This document shows, piece by piece, positions 1-9,090 of a DNA stretch of 64,000 nt. This stretch comes from Lachnospiraceae bacterium (GTDB lineage Bacteria; Bacillota; Clostridia; Lachnospirales; Lachnospiraceae). The translations under genes and the position numbers were made by a program. The stretch is taken from contig JAFZGJ010000035.1 in NCBI GenBank assembly GCA_017555455.1, positions 1 to 64,000 on the forward strand. Direction: 5' to 3'. Position 1 is the first letter of the stretch. Every line of letters starts with the position of its first letter. Below the pieces are notes generated by a model that searched no databases, was not told the DNA's origin, and worked only from the letters and a program-made list of their open reading frames with translations.

Positions 1-742
<742 letters not shown>

Positions 743-780
743 TTTGTTGTAAACGAATCGTTCTTTTAAAGACCTATAAA

Positions 781-812
781 GGTCCGGTCTGATGGACCGG
801 GCCTTTGTTTTT
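781..812 (+). terminator. Intrinsic terminator after gap
   Basis: A GC-rich 9-bp stem (781-789 with 795-803, one G-T pair) with a 5-base loop is followed by a T-rich tract at 804-812. It sits between gap and pgk and would attenuate read-through into pgk. Confidence 0.9.
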
Positions 813-845
813 ATACTTATTTATAATTAAAGGAGGCATACAATT

Positions 846-2069
846 ATGTCATTAAACAAAAAAAGCGTAGATGATTTTAGCGCAAAAGGAAAAAGAGTTT
901 TAGTTAGATGTGACTTCAACGTACCTTTAAAAGATGGTGTTATCACAGACGAAACACGTATCAATGCAGCTCTTCCTACAATCAATAAATTAATCGCTGA
1001 TGGTGGAAAAGTTATTCTTTGCTCTCACCTTGGTAAAGTTAAAGAAGGTCCAAATGAAAAAGAATCTTTAGCTCCTGTGGCAAAAAGACTTTCTGAAAAA
1101 TTAGGTAAAGAAGTTGTTTTCGTGTCTGATTACAACGTAACAGGCGAAGCAGCTACTAAAGCTGTTGCAGCGATGAACGAAGGTGATGTTGTATTACTTC
1201 AGAATACACGTTTCCGTGGAAAAGAAGAAACAAAGAACGGTGAAGAATTCTCTAAAGAATTAGCAGATCTTTGTGATGCATATGTATGTGACGCTTTTGG
1301 TTCTTCCCATAGAGCACATGCATCTGTAGCAGGTGTTACAGAAGTTGTTCGTGCAAAAGGCGGCGACTGTGCAGTTGGATACTTAATGCAGAAAGAAATC
1401 GACTTCCTTGGTAATGCAGTAGAAAATCCTGTAAGACCTTTCGTAGCTATCCTTGGTGGTGCTAAAGTTGCAGATAAATTAAACGTTATCTCTAATTTAC
1501 TTGAAAAATGTGATACTTTAATCATTGGTGGTGGTATGGCATTTACATTCTTAAAAGCACAGGGAATGGAAATCGGTAAATCCTTAGTTGATGATGAAAA
1601 ATTAGATTACTGTAGAGAAATGCTTGCTAAAGCTGAAAGCTTAGGAAAGAAATTATTACTTCCTGTAGATGCAGCAGTAGCTGAAGCTTTCCCAAGCCCA
1701 ATCGATGCAGAAATCGCAGTTGACTATGTTGCAGCAGATGCTATCCCAGCAGACAAAATGGGATTAGACATCGGACCAAAATCTGCTGAAATGTTCGCAG
1801 AAGCTGTTAAATCCGCAAAAACTGTTGTTTGGAACGGACCTATGGGTGTATTTGAAAACCCTGTTCTTGCAAAAGGTACTATCGCAGTAGCTGAATCTTT
1901 AGCTGAAACAGATGCAACAACAATCATCGGTGGTGGTGACTCTGCAGCAGCTGTTAACCAGTTAGGTTTCGCTGATAAAATGTCTCACATCTCTACAGGT
2001 GGTGGAGCTTCCCTTGAATTCTTAGAAGGAAAAGCACTTCCAGGTGTAGTAGCAGCAGACGACAAATAG
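846..2069 (+). CDS. pgk: Phosphoglycerate kinase
   Basis: Transfers phosphate from 1,3-bisphosphoglycerate to ADP in glycolysis. The 407-residue product is the normal bacterial length. Near the N terminus is the substrate-binding segment [11 protein letters not shown], then HLGK (HLGR in many relatives), and near the C terminus the nucleotide-binding GGGDSAAAV and the [13 protein letters not shown] block. An AGGAGG ribosome site lies at about 830, nine to ten bases before the ATG. It is second in the gap-pgk-tpiA series, with an unusual foldable repeat rather than a simple spacer before tpiA. Codon bias matches gap. No anomalies in the coding region. Confidence 0.98.
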   Translation: MSLNKKSVDDFSAKGKRVLVRCDFNVPLKDGVITDETRINAALPTINKLIADGGKVILCSHLGKVKEGPNEKESLAPVAKRLSEKLGKEVVFVSDYNVTGEAATKAVAAMNEGDVVLLQNTRFRGKEETKNGEEFSKELADLCDAYVCDAFGSSHRAHASVAGVTEVVRAKGGDCAVGYLMQKEIDFLGNAVENPVRPFVAILGGAKVADKLNVISNLLEKCDTLIIGGGMAFTFLKAQGMEIGKSLVDDEKLDYCREMLAKAESLGKKLLLPVDAAVAEAFPSPIDAEIAVDYVAADAIPADKMGLDIGPKSAEMFAEAVKSAKTVVWNGPMGVFENPVLAKGTIAVAESLAETDATTIIGGGDSAAAVNQLGFADKMSHISTGGGASLEFLEGKALPGVVAADDK

Positions 2070-2078
2070 ACCGAAAGC

Positions 2079-2191
2079 AACTTAATGAAAACGAGCGAAA
2101 GCGACGTTTGAATTTAGTGCGAGGCCGTTCCTGAACCTTAACGAAATCGAGTCGAAGACGAAGATTGAGTTTAGTTGAAGGAACTACCGAA
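2079..2191 (+). repeat. Tandem pair of related foldable elements between pgk and tpiA
   Basis: Two imperfect copies follow one another. Copy 1 has CTTAAT (2081-2086) facing ATTTAG (2112-2117), an inner AAACG (2089-2093) facing CGTTT (2105-2109), and a GC-GAAA-GC tip at 2095-2102. Copy 2 has CTTAAC (2137-2142) facing GTTTAG (2169-2174), AATC (2145-2148) facing GATT (2163-2166), a GTC-GAA-GAC tip at 2151-2159, and an outer GTTCC/GGAAC pair (2127-2131, 2180-2184). Sequence differs but pairing is kept (T-A becomes C-G in the outer stem; ACG/CGT becomes ATC/GAT inside), which suggests selection on RNA structure. Role unknown; possibilities are a processing or stability element in the pgk-tpiA transcript, or a small dispersed repeat. 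Confidence 0.6.
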
Positions 2192-2229
2192 AGCAATAAA
2201 TACAAAAATAAAAAGTGAGGAAAATAAAA

Positions 2230-2976
2230 ATGGCAAGAAGAAAAATCGTAGCTGGTAACTGGAAAATGAACATGACTCCAAGTGAAGCTGTAAAATTAGT
2301 TGAAGAATTAAAACCATTAGTAGCAAGTGAAACTGTAGACGTAGTATTTTGCGTACCTGCAATTGACATCGTTCCTGTAGTAGAAGCTGTTAAAGGTACA
2401 AACATTGCTGTTGGTGCTGAAAACATGTACTATGAAGATAAAGGTGCTTACACAGGAGAAATTTCTGCAGATATGTTATTAGATGCAGGTGTTAAATATG
2501 TTATCCTTGGACACTCTGAAAGACGTGACTACTTCAAAGAATGTGACGTTATGTTAAACAAAAAAGTGAAAAAAGCTTTTGAAAAAGGTCTTACACCAAT
2601 TCTTTGTTGTGGTGAATCTCTTGAACAGAGAGAAATGGGCGTTACTATGGATTGGATCAGATTACAGATTAAATCTGACTTAGTAGACGTTACAGCTGAT
2701 CAGGTAGCTTCTATGGTTATCGCTTACGAACCAATCTGGGCAATCGGTACAGGTAAAACTGCTACAACAGAACAGGCTCAGGAAGTTTGTAAAGGAATCC
2801 GTGAACTTATCGCTGAAATGTATGATGAAGCTACAGCAGAAGCAGTTCGTATCCAGTACGGCGGATCTGTTAACGCAGCTACAGCAGCAGACTTATTCTC
2901 ACAGCCTGACATCGATGGTGGCTTAGTTGGTGGTGCTGCATTAAAACCTGATTTTGGTAAAATCGTTAACTATTAA
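2230..2976 (+). CDS. tpiA: Triose-phosphate isomerase
   Basis: Interconverts dihydroxyacetone phosphate and glyceraldehyde-3-phosphate. The 248-residue product has all hallmark segments in order: GNWKMN near the N terminus with the substrate lysine, GHSERR with the catalytic histidine, [11 protein letters not shown] with the catalytic glutamate, and QYGGSVN near the C terminus. I place the start at ATG 2230, just after a GTGAGG ribosome site; an in-frame GTG at 2215 overlaps that site and is unlikely to be used. It is last of the gap-pgk-tpiA series and is followed by a strong terminator. Codon bias is that of a highly expressed gene. Confidence 0.98.
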   Translation: MARRKIVAGNWKMNMTPSEAVKLVEELKPLVASETVDVVFCVPAIDIVPVVEAVKGTNIAVGAENMYYEDKGAYTGEISADMLLDAGVKYVILGHSERRDYFKECDVMLNKKVKKAFEKGLTPILCCGESLEQREMGVTMDWIRLQIKSDLVDVTADQVASMVIAYEPIWAIGTGKTATTEQAQEVCKGIRELIAEMYDEATAEAVRIQYGGSVNAATAADLFSQPDIDGGLVGGAALKPDFGKIVNY

Positions 2977-3020
2977 TTGACAATCAGAATAAAAAAAGAT
3001 ATCTTGATAATAAGAGATAG

Positions 3021-3055
3021 AAAAAGGGGTGAGAGATAATCTCATCCCTTTTTTA
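3021..3055 (+). terminator. Intrinsic terminator after tpiA
   Basis: A stem of about 14 bp (3021-3034 with 3040-3053) made of AAAAAGGGGTGAGA and its complement, with a short GATAA loop and a run of T at the 3' end. It closes the gap-pgk-tpiA unit. Confidence 0.92.
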
Positions 3056-3118
3056 ACAAGTAATGGCGGAATTTGAAAAGAGATACGATAAAAATAAATT
3101 TGATAAGGGGAGTTATAC

Positions 3119-4030
3119 GTGAGAGATTTTATTATTTACTATGATGATAAACCGGTAGCATTTATTGAATTAATTGAAAATAAAGATGATGATAAAGAAA
3201 ATGCGGAAAGATTGTTTCAGTATTACGACTCTATTGTCAGATATAATGATGAATTGTATGTTAATGGTTTTTGTAGACTTCCTGCCGAGGCGATGGTATT
3301 AGTTTCAGGAAGTAGTAAAGGAACACAGCAAAAATATTTTTTTGACAACAAATGGTATAAACAAAATCGAATAGGATATGAGGACTTGGCTGAAGTTCTT
3401 TCCACTCGGGTACTAATGTGTTCTAATATAGAAAATTATGTACCTTATAAAAAATGCATTATTAATGGAAAAAAAGGGTGCCTTTCAGAAAATTTTTTGA
3501 AAAGAGATGAAGCATATTCGAGTTTGCAACGACTATATGATATATATTATAATAGGGAACTGACAGATGTCGTGCAGGGAATAGGGAATATAGAAGATAA
3601 AATACAATATGTATTGGAGTTTGTGGAAAAAGCTACAAAATTAGATATAAAAGAATATTTGGGAAAAATGTTTACATTTGATATGCTAATCTTAAACACT
3701 GACAGACATTTTAATAATATAGGATTAATTATCAACAGTGTAACAAAACAATATAGAACTGCTCCGATTTTTGATAACGGAAATGCTTTGTTAAGTGATA
3801 TTGGAGAATTTCCTTTTGATAAGTCTATTGAGGAAAATATAGAGAAAGTGATAGGTAAGCCATTTTATGCTAATCTAGAGAGACAAGCCATGGAAATTGG
3901 TTTTGGGTTGAAGATTAATTATCAAAAGTTGTATAAATTATTAGAAAAAGAGCCTGAATCAAGGGCGCTTGAAGTGTTGAAATATCAGTTAAATAGATAT
4001 GAACATATACTTCGGGATGATTGTGTATAA
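3119..4030 (+). CDS. HipA-like kinase-domain protein
   Basis: A 303-residue protein starting at GTG 3119 behind a GGGGAG ribosome site. The central to C-terminal part resembles the HipA kinase fold. It has a catalytic-loop-like LNTDRHFNNIGLI at roughly residues 193-205 and a metal-site-like APIFDNGNALL about 20 residues later. HipA family members phosphorylate protein or tRNA-synthetase targets and are often toxins paired with a HipB DNA-binding antitoxin. No HipB-like gene lies next to it, and the N-terminal half does not look like canonical HipA. Its codon use differs from the flanking glycolytic genes, suggesting insertion into a formerly contiguous cluster. Kinase activity and target are inferred only. 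Confidence 0.6.
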   Translation: MRDFIIYYDDKPVAFIELIENKDDDKENAERLFQYYDSIVRYNDELYVNGFCRLPAEAMVLVSGSSKGTQQKYFFDNKWYKQNRIGYEDLAEVLSTRVLMCSNIENYVPYKKCIINGKKGCLSENFLKRDEAYSSLQRLYDIYYNRELTDVVQGIGNIEDKIQYVLEFVEKATKLDIKEYLGKMFTFDMLILNTDRHFNNIGLIINSVTKQYRTAPIFDNGNALLSDIGEFPFDKSIEENIEKVIGKPFYANLERQAMEIGFGLKINYQKLYKLLEKEPESRALEVLKYQLNRYEHILRDDCV

Positions 4031-4218
4031 AATATAAAATTAATATTTTATAGAAGTGTATTTGAAAAGTTTTGTTTTGGTTCATTTTCTTATCTTATAT
4101 ATGATTCATCTTGACAAAATCTCTTTCGGGTGGGTAAAATTGATAGTGAAAATAAGGGTTTAAGGTAGATTTTCACTACATAATATGCCTTAAATACCAC
4201 GAAGGAGAGGATAAAAGT

Positions 4219-4584
4219 ATGAGAAGAAAATTAGCAGTAATAATGGTAACTTTAATGCTGGCAGGAGCAATGGCAGCATGTGGTAAATCTGGTGCAGTGG
4301 AAACAAATGTTAGTACAGAAGAAACAGCGACAGAAGAAAAAGGAATTGTTGGCACTTTTTCAATGGATGGGGACGAACCTATAACTTTTGCAGCAGATGG
4401 AACCTTTGTATGGGAAAGAGAAGATGTATCTGTAGAAGGTACATATGAATTAAACGCAGATGAAGAATGGTTTATGTCTGTAGACGGAAATGTGAAGTGG
4501 AGTGTTACATTGGATTCTGAAAATCAAGTTACTATTATGAGTGAAGACGAAGATGGTGATTTTTATTTTTTAGAAAGAGAATAA
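4219..4584 (+). CDS. Small putative lipoprotein
   Basis: A 121-residue protein preceded by a GGAGAGG ribosome site. The N terminus has positively charged MRRK, a hydrophobic stretch and a lipobox-like AMAAC with the cysteine at residue 21, so it is probably exported and lipid-anchored. The mature part begins with a Thr/Glu-rich linker and continues as a small beta-rich acidic domain with repeated GTF/GTY turns (GTFSMDGDEP, DGTFVWERE, GTYELNADEE), reminiscent of short lipocalin-like or DUF-type bacterial lipoproteins. It stands alone between a HipA-like gene and bioY and has its own terminator. Function is not recognised. Confidence 0.75.
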   Translation: MRRKLAVIMVTLMLAGAMAACGKSGAVETNVSTEETATEEKGIVGTFSMDGDEPITFAADGTFVWEREDVSVEGTYELNADEEWFMSVDGNVKWSVTLDSENQVTIMSEDEDGDFYFLERE

Positions 4585-4634
4585 AGTAGTAGGAAAAAAT
4601 ATACAAGAGTGATATATAAATGAAGTTTAAGATT

Positions 4635-4676
4635 AAGCATCCTAACTTTTTGGAGAGTTAAGGGATGCTTATTTCT
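4635..4676 (+). terminator. Intrinsic terminator after the lipoprotein gene
   Basis: AAGCATCC (4635-4642) pairs with GGATGCTT (4663-4670), extended by an inner TAACT/AGTTA pairing, and is followed by a T-rich stretch. The rest of 4585-4883 is very AT-rich and holds only the bioY promoter. Confidence 0.85.
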
Positions 4677-4813
4677 TTTTTGATGACAGCATAAATGATA
4701 TCAATAAGTATTATAAATAGAATATGTTATAGAATAGTAATTTGATTTGTTACAAAAGAATTTATTATATTATATAAAATATAAACGAAAAAGCAATAAG
4801 TTTAAAATATAAA

Positions 4814-4842
4814 TTGACTGGGATTGTAGAAAAGAATATATT
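4814..4842 (+). promoter_or_regulatory. Probable sigma-A promoter for bioY
   Basis: TTGACT at 4814-4819, a 17-base spacer and TATATT at 4837-4842. It lies 42 bases before the bioY start. No BirA-type operator was seen beside it. Confidence 0.6.
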
Positions 4843-4883
4843 AGTTTAGAAAATAGATAACAGATTGAAGATATAGAAAATGA

Positions 4884-5435
4884 ATGGATATGCGAGATAA
4901 TAAAATACAAAATTTAACTCTTACAGCTCTTATGGCAGCAATCCTATGTATTATGGGACCTATAGTAATTCCCATAGGAATGGTGCCTTTGAGCTTTGCA
5001 AATATGGCTATTTATTTGGCTATTATATTATTGGACAAGAAAAAAGCCCTTATCAGTACCACGATTTATTTATTAATGGGTTTAGTTGGAATCCCTGTAT
5101 ATTCCGGATTTTCTGCCGGTGCAGGAAAGCTGTTGGGACCAACCGGAGGATATTTAATCGGATATCTGGCTTTAAGTTTCCTTGGAGGAAGCCTTTTGGA
5201 GAAAAGGAAATGCCGGGAGAAAGGAAAGCTGTTTAATCAGATTATGGCATTAAGTGTGGGAACACTGGGACTATATTTGGTTGGGACAGTGTGGTTGATG
5301 TATCAAAGTAAATTAAATTTGACGACTGCATTATCAGTAGGTGTTTTTCCGTTTGTTTTTTTTGATATAGTAAAAATTATACTGGCTATTAGTATTGGGA
5401 ATTCCATAAAAAAGAGAATCAAGTTTTTATTATAG
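4884..5435 (+). CDS. bioY: BioY-family biotin transporter, substrate-binding component
   Basis: A 183-residue integral membrane protein with about six hydrophobic segments. The family hallmark GAGKLLGPTGGYLIGY is at roughly residues 76-91. BioY is the substrate-capture (S) component for biotin uptake, working alone or with a shared energy-coupling factor module; no EcfA or EcfT genes are nearby, so a module encoded elsewhere would be needed. Ribosome site is weak and the ATG at 4884 is one of several closely spaced candidates. It precedes thiN by 86 bases in the same direction; the two vitamin genes may be co-transcribed. Identification rests on the signature motif and topology. Confidence 0.88.
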   Translation: MDMRDNKIQNLTLTALMAAILCIMGPIVIPIGMVPLSFANMAIYLAIILLDKKKALISTTIYLLMGLVGIPVYSGFSAGAGKLLGPTGGYLIGYLALSFLGGSLLEKRKCREKGKLFNQIMALSVGTLGLYLVGTVWLMYQSKLNLTTALSVGVFPFVFFDIVKIILAISIGNSIKKRIKFLL

Positions 5436-5521
5436 ATATATAGCAATATTTAATGTGAAAAGAAATGAATAATTCATAGAAGTAATAAAATATAAAAATG
5501 AAACAATAATGAGAGGGAACC

Positions 5522-6172
5522 ATGAACAAAGGAAATTGTATTTTAATTGGAGCAGGGGATTTAACCATTTCCGATATCCCGGTGGGAGAAAATGACTTAT
5601 GTATCGCTGTGGACGGCGGTTATGAATATTGTAAACTGTTAGAGATTACACCGGACTATATTCTTGGTGACTTTGATTCTATCAGTGAAAAAGAAGCAGA
5701 AGGTGTGGCGGAAATTGCCAAGGCGGAAGAGGATAAAGTAATTGTTCTTCCTGTAGAAAAAGATGATACAGATATGCTTGCTGCAATCAAGTTAGGCTTG
5801 TCAGAAGGGTATCAAAGCTTTCGCATTTATGGAGGTATGGGAGGAAGAATAGAACATACTATTGCCAATATCCAGTGCCTGCTATATTTGAAAGAACATA
5901 ATGCAGTGGGTTATCTGATGGATGGCACAGGAATGATTCTTGTAGCGAAGGAAGAAGAAATCAGTTTTCAGGATTCTCTGGAGGGATATATGTCCTTATT
6001 TAGCATGGGGGATAAAGCTACTGTATCCATTGAAAATATGAAATACCTTTTAAAGGAACAGGAAATTACCAATAGCTTTCCAATTGGAATCAGCAATGAA
6101 TTCATTTTAGGAGAAAAAGGAAAGATAACGGTTCATAAGGGAGCTGTTGTGATAATTGTAAGCTGGGTATAG
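5522..6172 (+). CDS. thiN: Thiamine pyrophosphokinase
   Basis: Converts thiamine to thiamine pyrophosphate with ATP. The 216-residue length is typical. Characteristic segments are AVDGGYEYC, PDYILGDFDSIS with the metal/ATP-binding aspartates, EKDDTDMLAAI, YGGMGGRIEHTIANIQCL, and a C-terminal substrate-binding part with ITNSFPIGISNEF. A GAGAGGGAA ribosome site precedes the ATG. In many Firmicutes thiN follows ribosome-biogenesis genes; here it follows bioY instead. No TPP riboswitch was seen upstream. The cofactor it makes is needed by the oxidoreductase at 60.8-63.0 kb. Confidence 0.95.
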   Translation: MNKGNCILIGAGDLTISDIPVGENDLCIAVDGGYEYCKLLEITPDYILGDFDSISEKEAEGVAEIAKAEEDKVIVLPVEKDDTDMLAAIKLGLSEGYQSFRIYGGMGGRIEHTIANIQCLLYLKEHNAVGYLMDGTGMILVAKEEEISFQDSLEGYMSLFSMGDKATVSIENMKYLLKEQEITNSFPIGISNEFILGEKGKITVHKGAVVIIVSWV

Positions 6173-6215
6173 AAATATTTGCGTTAAGTTTTTCACAAGA
6201 AAGGTAATCTGCATA

Positions 6216-6245
6216 TTGCCTAATAGAAAGAAACAATGTTATACT
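6216..6245 (+). promoter_or_regulatory. Probable sigma-A promoter for gpmI
   Basis: TTGCCT at 6216-6221 and TATACT at 6240-6245 with an 18-base spacer. It would give gpmI a leader of about 130 bases. Confidence 0.55.
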
Positions 6246-6381
6246 GTTATAGATAGGGACAATATTTTTAGGAATGAAAATGTTGTACCGCTGATTTATC
6301 TTTCGAACTGCAAGTAAGTAGGCGAAAGTAACAATGCTAAAAAGAAAAAATAATAAATTTAACACATTAAAGGAGAGTATC

Positions 6382-7920
6382 ATGAGTAAAAAACCAACCG
6401 TATTAATGATTTTAGATGGATATGGATTAAACAGCAAAGATAGCGGTAACGCAGTTGCTCAGGCTAAAACACCTGTTATGGACAAATTAATGGCAGAATG
6501 TCCTTTCGTAAAAGGTAATGCAAGTGGAATGGCAGTAGGTCTTCCTGACGGACAGATGGGGAACTCTGAAGTAGGTCACTTAAACATGGGTGCAGGACGT
6601 ATCGTTTACCAGGAACTTACAAGAATTACAAAAGAAATCCAGGATGGAACTTTCTTCGAAAACCCTGCATTATTAGCAGCAGTAGAAAATTGTAAAGCAA
6701 ACGATTCTGCATTACACATGTTTGGTTTATTATCTGATGGTGGTGTACACAGCCACAATACACACCTTTATGGTTTGTTAGAATTAGCAAAAAGAAACGG
6801 TCTTTCCAAAGTATATGTACACTGTTTCTTAGATGGTAGAGATACACCTCCTGCAAGCGGAAAAGGATTTGCAGAAGATTTAGAAGCTGAAATGGCAAAA
6901 ATCGGTGTAGGTGAAATCGCTTCTGTTATGGGACGTTACTATGCAATGGACAGAGATAACAACTATGATAGAGTAAAATTAGCTTACGATGCTTTAACAA
7001 AAGGGGAAGGAAACACAGCTGTTTCCGGTCCTGCAGGTATTCAGGCTTCTTATGATGTAGAAAAAACTGATGAATTCGTAGTACCTACAGTAGTAGTAAA
7101 AGACGGTGCAGCTATTGGAACTATTAAAGAAAAAGATTCCGTTATTTTCTTCAACTTCCGTCCTGACCGTGCAAGAGAAATCACAAGAGCATTCTGTGAT
7201 GATGATTTCAAAGGATTCGATAGAGAAAGATTAGATGTTAAATTTGTATGCTTCTCTGATTACGATCCAACCATTCCTAACAAAGAAGTTGCATTCCACA
7301 AAATTGCTGTAACAAATACATTTGGTGAATGGTTAGCTGCTAATGGTTTAACACAGGCTAGAATTGCAGAAACAGAAAAATATGCTCACGTTACTTTCTT
7401 CTTCAACGGTGGTGTAGAAGAACCAAACGCAGGAGAAGACAGAATCCTTGTTAACTCTCCAAAGGTTGCAACTTATGACTTAAAACCTGAAATGAGCGCA
7501 TACGAAGTATGTGATAAATTAACAGAAGCTATTACTTCTGATAAATACGATGTTATCATTATCAACTTCGCTAACCCTGACATGGTTGGTCATACAGGTG
7601 TTGAAGAAGCTGCTATTAAAGCAGTAGAAGCAGTTGATGAATGTGTTGGAAAAGCAGTGGAAGCATTAAAATCTGTAGACGGAACTATGTTTATCTGTGC
7701 AGACCATGGTAACGCAGAACAGTTAGTTGATTACGAAACAGGTGCTCCATTTACAGCACATACAACTAATGAAGTTCCATTCATCTTAGTAAACTACGAC
7801 GAAGCTTACACATTAAGAGAAGGTGGATGTCTCGCAGATATTATCCCTACTTTAATTGAAGTAATGGGTAAAGAACAGCCGGCAGAAATGACAGGTAAAT
7901 CTTTATTAATCAAAAAATAA
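6382..7920 (+). CDS. gpmI: 2,3-bisphosphoglycerate-independent phosphoglycerate mutase
   Basis: Interconverts 3- and 2-phosphoglycerate using two manganese ions and a phosphoserine intermediate. The start is ATG 6382 behind an AAAGGAGAG ribosome site; upstream in-frame sequence is not conserved-looking. The 512-residue product has LDGYGLN at the N terminus, the nucleophile in GNSEVGHLNMGAG (Ser62 by this start), LDGRDTPP, the RPDRAREI segment, and metal-binding DMVGHTG and ADHGNAEQ near the C terminus. Codon bias equals that of gap/pgk/tpiA. It is separated from them by about 3.4 kb of unrelated genes, so the usual glycolytic cluster is interrupted here. Confidence 0.97.
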   Translation: MSKKPTVLMILDGYGLNSKDSGNAVAQAKTPVMDKLMAECPFVKGNASGMAVGLPDGQMGNSEVGHLNMGAGRIVYQELTRITKEIQDGTFFENPALLAAVENCKANDSALHMFGLLSDGGVHSHNTHLYGLLELAKRNGLSKVYVHCFLDGRDTPPASGKGFAEDLEAEMAKIGVGEIASVMGRYYAMDRDNNYDRVKLAYDALTKGEGNTAVSGPAGIQASYDVEKTDEFVVPTVVVKDGAAIGTIKEKDSVIFFNFRPDRAREITRAFCDDDFKGFDRERLDVKFVCFSDYDPTIPNKEVAFHKIAVTNTFGEWLAANGLTQARIAETEKYAHVTFFFNGGVEEPNAGEDRILVNSPKVATYDLKPEMSAYEVCDKLTEAITSDKYDVIIINFANPDMVGHTGVEEAAIKAVEAVDECVGKAVEALKSVDGTMFICADHGNAEQLVDYETGAPFTAHTTNEVPFILVNYDEAYTLREGGCLADIIPTLIEVMGKEQPAEMTGKSLLIKK

Positions 7921-7955
7921 GAGTATAAAGTAGTCGATATGATATAAGTAAAATT

Positions 7956-8003
7956 AAGCTGTTGCTTTCATGAATATAAATCGTGAAAGTAGCAGCTTTT
8001 TCT
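7956..8003 (+). terminator. Intrinsic terminator after gpmI
   Basis: A 15-bp stem with two G-T pairs (7956-7970 with 7984-7998) followed by T-rich sequence. It closes the gpmI transcript. Confidence 0.92.
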
Positions 8004-8103
8004 TAGTTTATAGGCTTACAAAATAACTTATGTACAGTAAGGACATCCTAAAATCATATTTTCCATGTTGCAATCTGTTAGACGTAGTAATTATATGGAG
8101 ATA

Positions 8104-8132
8104 TTGACAAGGTGAGCGTATTAATATTAATA
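8104..8132 (+). promoter_or_regulatory. Possible promoter for the tandem-repeat region
   Basis: A perfect TTGACA at 8104-8109, a 17-base spacer and TTAATA at 8127-8132. It stands immediately before the first 74-bp repeat, so the repeats could be transcribed as an untranslated RNA. Confidence 0.4.
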
Positions 8133-8140
8133 AAATAAGT

Positions 8141-8386
8141 TTTTCATCTGCTCATGGATAGAAAAAACAAGAGGTTTAGTGCCTAGGAAGCGGCTAGGAA
8201 TTAATAAATTATGCTTTTCATCTGCTCATGGATAGAAAAAACAAGAGGTTTAGTGCCTAGGAAGCGGCTAGGAATTAATAAATCATGTTTTTCATCTGCT
8301 CATAGAGAAAAGGGTTCAGTATCTAATCAGTATAAGAGAGTTTGAGAGCATATTAAAATATCAAAAGCATACATTTCATCTGCTCA
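8141..8386 (+). repeat. 74-bp tandem repeat with conserved hairpins
   Basis: Units begin at 8141, 8215 and 8289, exactly 74 bases apart. The first two are nearly identical; the third diverges after about 15 bases; a fourth partial copy of the TTTCATCTGCTCA core is at 8374-8386. Each full unit holds a hairpin with a T-run/A-run stem and a TGCTCATG loop, and a second hairpin CCTAG-gaagcgg-CTAGG. There is no convincing reading frame. The segment lies in a 718-bp gap between gpmI and the GntR gene. It might be a repeated small RNA or a protein-binding array; function unknown. Confidence 0.7.
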
Positions 8387-8399
8387 AAAACAAGAAAAA

Positions 8400-8480
8400 G
8401 CTTCACGCGAGTGAAATTGCACCGGGAAATACAGGTTATGACCGCGAACCATGATTAATTTAGGGGAATACAGCCATGAT
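8400..8480. other. Non-coding block sharing motifs with the eno-upstream element
   Basis: This part of the gpmI-GntR gap has locally higher GC. It contains ACCGCGAACC (8440s) and TAGGGGAATAC (8460-8470), both of which also occur in the 12.27-12.88 kb intergenic element. No open frame of note was seen. Confidence 0.4.
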
Positions 8481-8560
8481 AAAAATGAAAGTATACCTTT
8501 CTAACCTACAGTTTATCTGCTAAAAATAAGTAAGCAAATATTGATAATCTATTTTAGTTA

Positions 8561-8589
8561 TTGACAAGTTAAAAATAAAAATATATACT
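8561..8589 (+). promoter_or_regulatory. Sigma-A promoter of the GntR-ABC operon
   Basis: Consensus-like TTGACA (8561-8566), 17-base spacer, TATACT (8584-8589). The operator palindrome starts at the next base, so repressor binding would block initiation. Confidence 0.82.
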
Positions 8590-8616
8590 AAGTGTACTAG
8601 AAGTGATAGTACACTT
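8590..8616. promoter_or_regulatory. Palindromic operator, probably autoregulatory
   Basis: A perfect 10-bp inverted repeat AAGTGTACTA (8590-8599) and TAGTACACTT (8607-8616) separated by 7 bases, placed over the expected transcription start and about 20 bases before the GntR gene. Position and symmetry fit binding by the encoded YtrA-type repressor. Confidence 0.8.
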
Positions 8617-8638
8617 GTGACGACTGAAAGGAGGAGCT

Positions 8639-8995
8639 ATGATAGTTCTTGATTTAAAAGATGCAAGACCTTTGTATGAGCAGATTGTAGAACGATTTAA
8701 GCATCTGATTCTTTGCGGAGTCCTGCCGGAAGATGAGAAACTGCCATCGGTGAGAAATCTTGCTATGGAACTATCCATTAATCCCAACACCATCCAGAAG
8801 GCCTATGGAGAGTTGGAGAGAGAAGGATTTATTTACAGTGTAAAGGGAAGAGGTAATTTTGTTTCTTCCAACCATAATTTGAAGGAAACAAAAAAAGAAG
8901 AATTAAAACAACAGATTCTTGCTTTGGTAAAAGAGGGAGAAGGTATCGGTCTTACCAGAGAGGATATTGTAACACTATTACAAAATGGAACATAA
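8639..8995 (+). CDS. GntR-family (YtrA subfamily) transcriptional regulator
   Basis: A 118-residue DNA-binding regulator. Residues 5-75 form a GntR-type winged helix (PLYEQIVERFKHLI, EKLPSVRNLAMELSINPNTIQKAYGELEREGFI), and the C-terminal tail is short and helical, which defines the small YtrA subfamily with no ligand-binding domain. A GGAGGAG ribosome site precedes the start. YtrA repressors usually lead operons for ABC exporters and respond to cell-envelope-active antibiotics; here the next genes are exactly an ABC ATPase and its membrane partner. The palindrome upstream is the likely operator. The inducing signal cannot be read from sequence. Confidence 0.92.
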   Translation: MIVLDLKDARPLYEQIVERFKHLILCGVLPEDEKLPSVRNLAMELSINPNTIQKAYGELEREGFIYSVKGRGNFVSSNHNLKETKKEELKQQILALVKEGEGIGLTREDIVTLLQNGT

Positions 8996-9090
8996 GACCA
9001 ATAAAAAGAAATATAAAACATGAATTATAGAGCAAAGTTTTATATTAACGATGCTTCATGAAAGCAAGAACGAGATTATAGGAGGCAGAC

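Noticed and set aside
5436..5521. TPP riboswitch before thiN
   Set aside because: The gap is only 86 bases, AT-rich, and lacks the conserved CTGAGA and ACC-type segments.
8141..8386. CRISPR array
   Set aside because: Units are 74 bp and almost wholly identical including the would-be spacers; no cas genes nearby.
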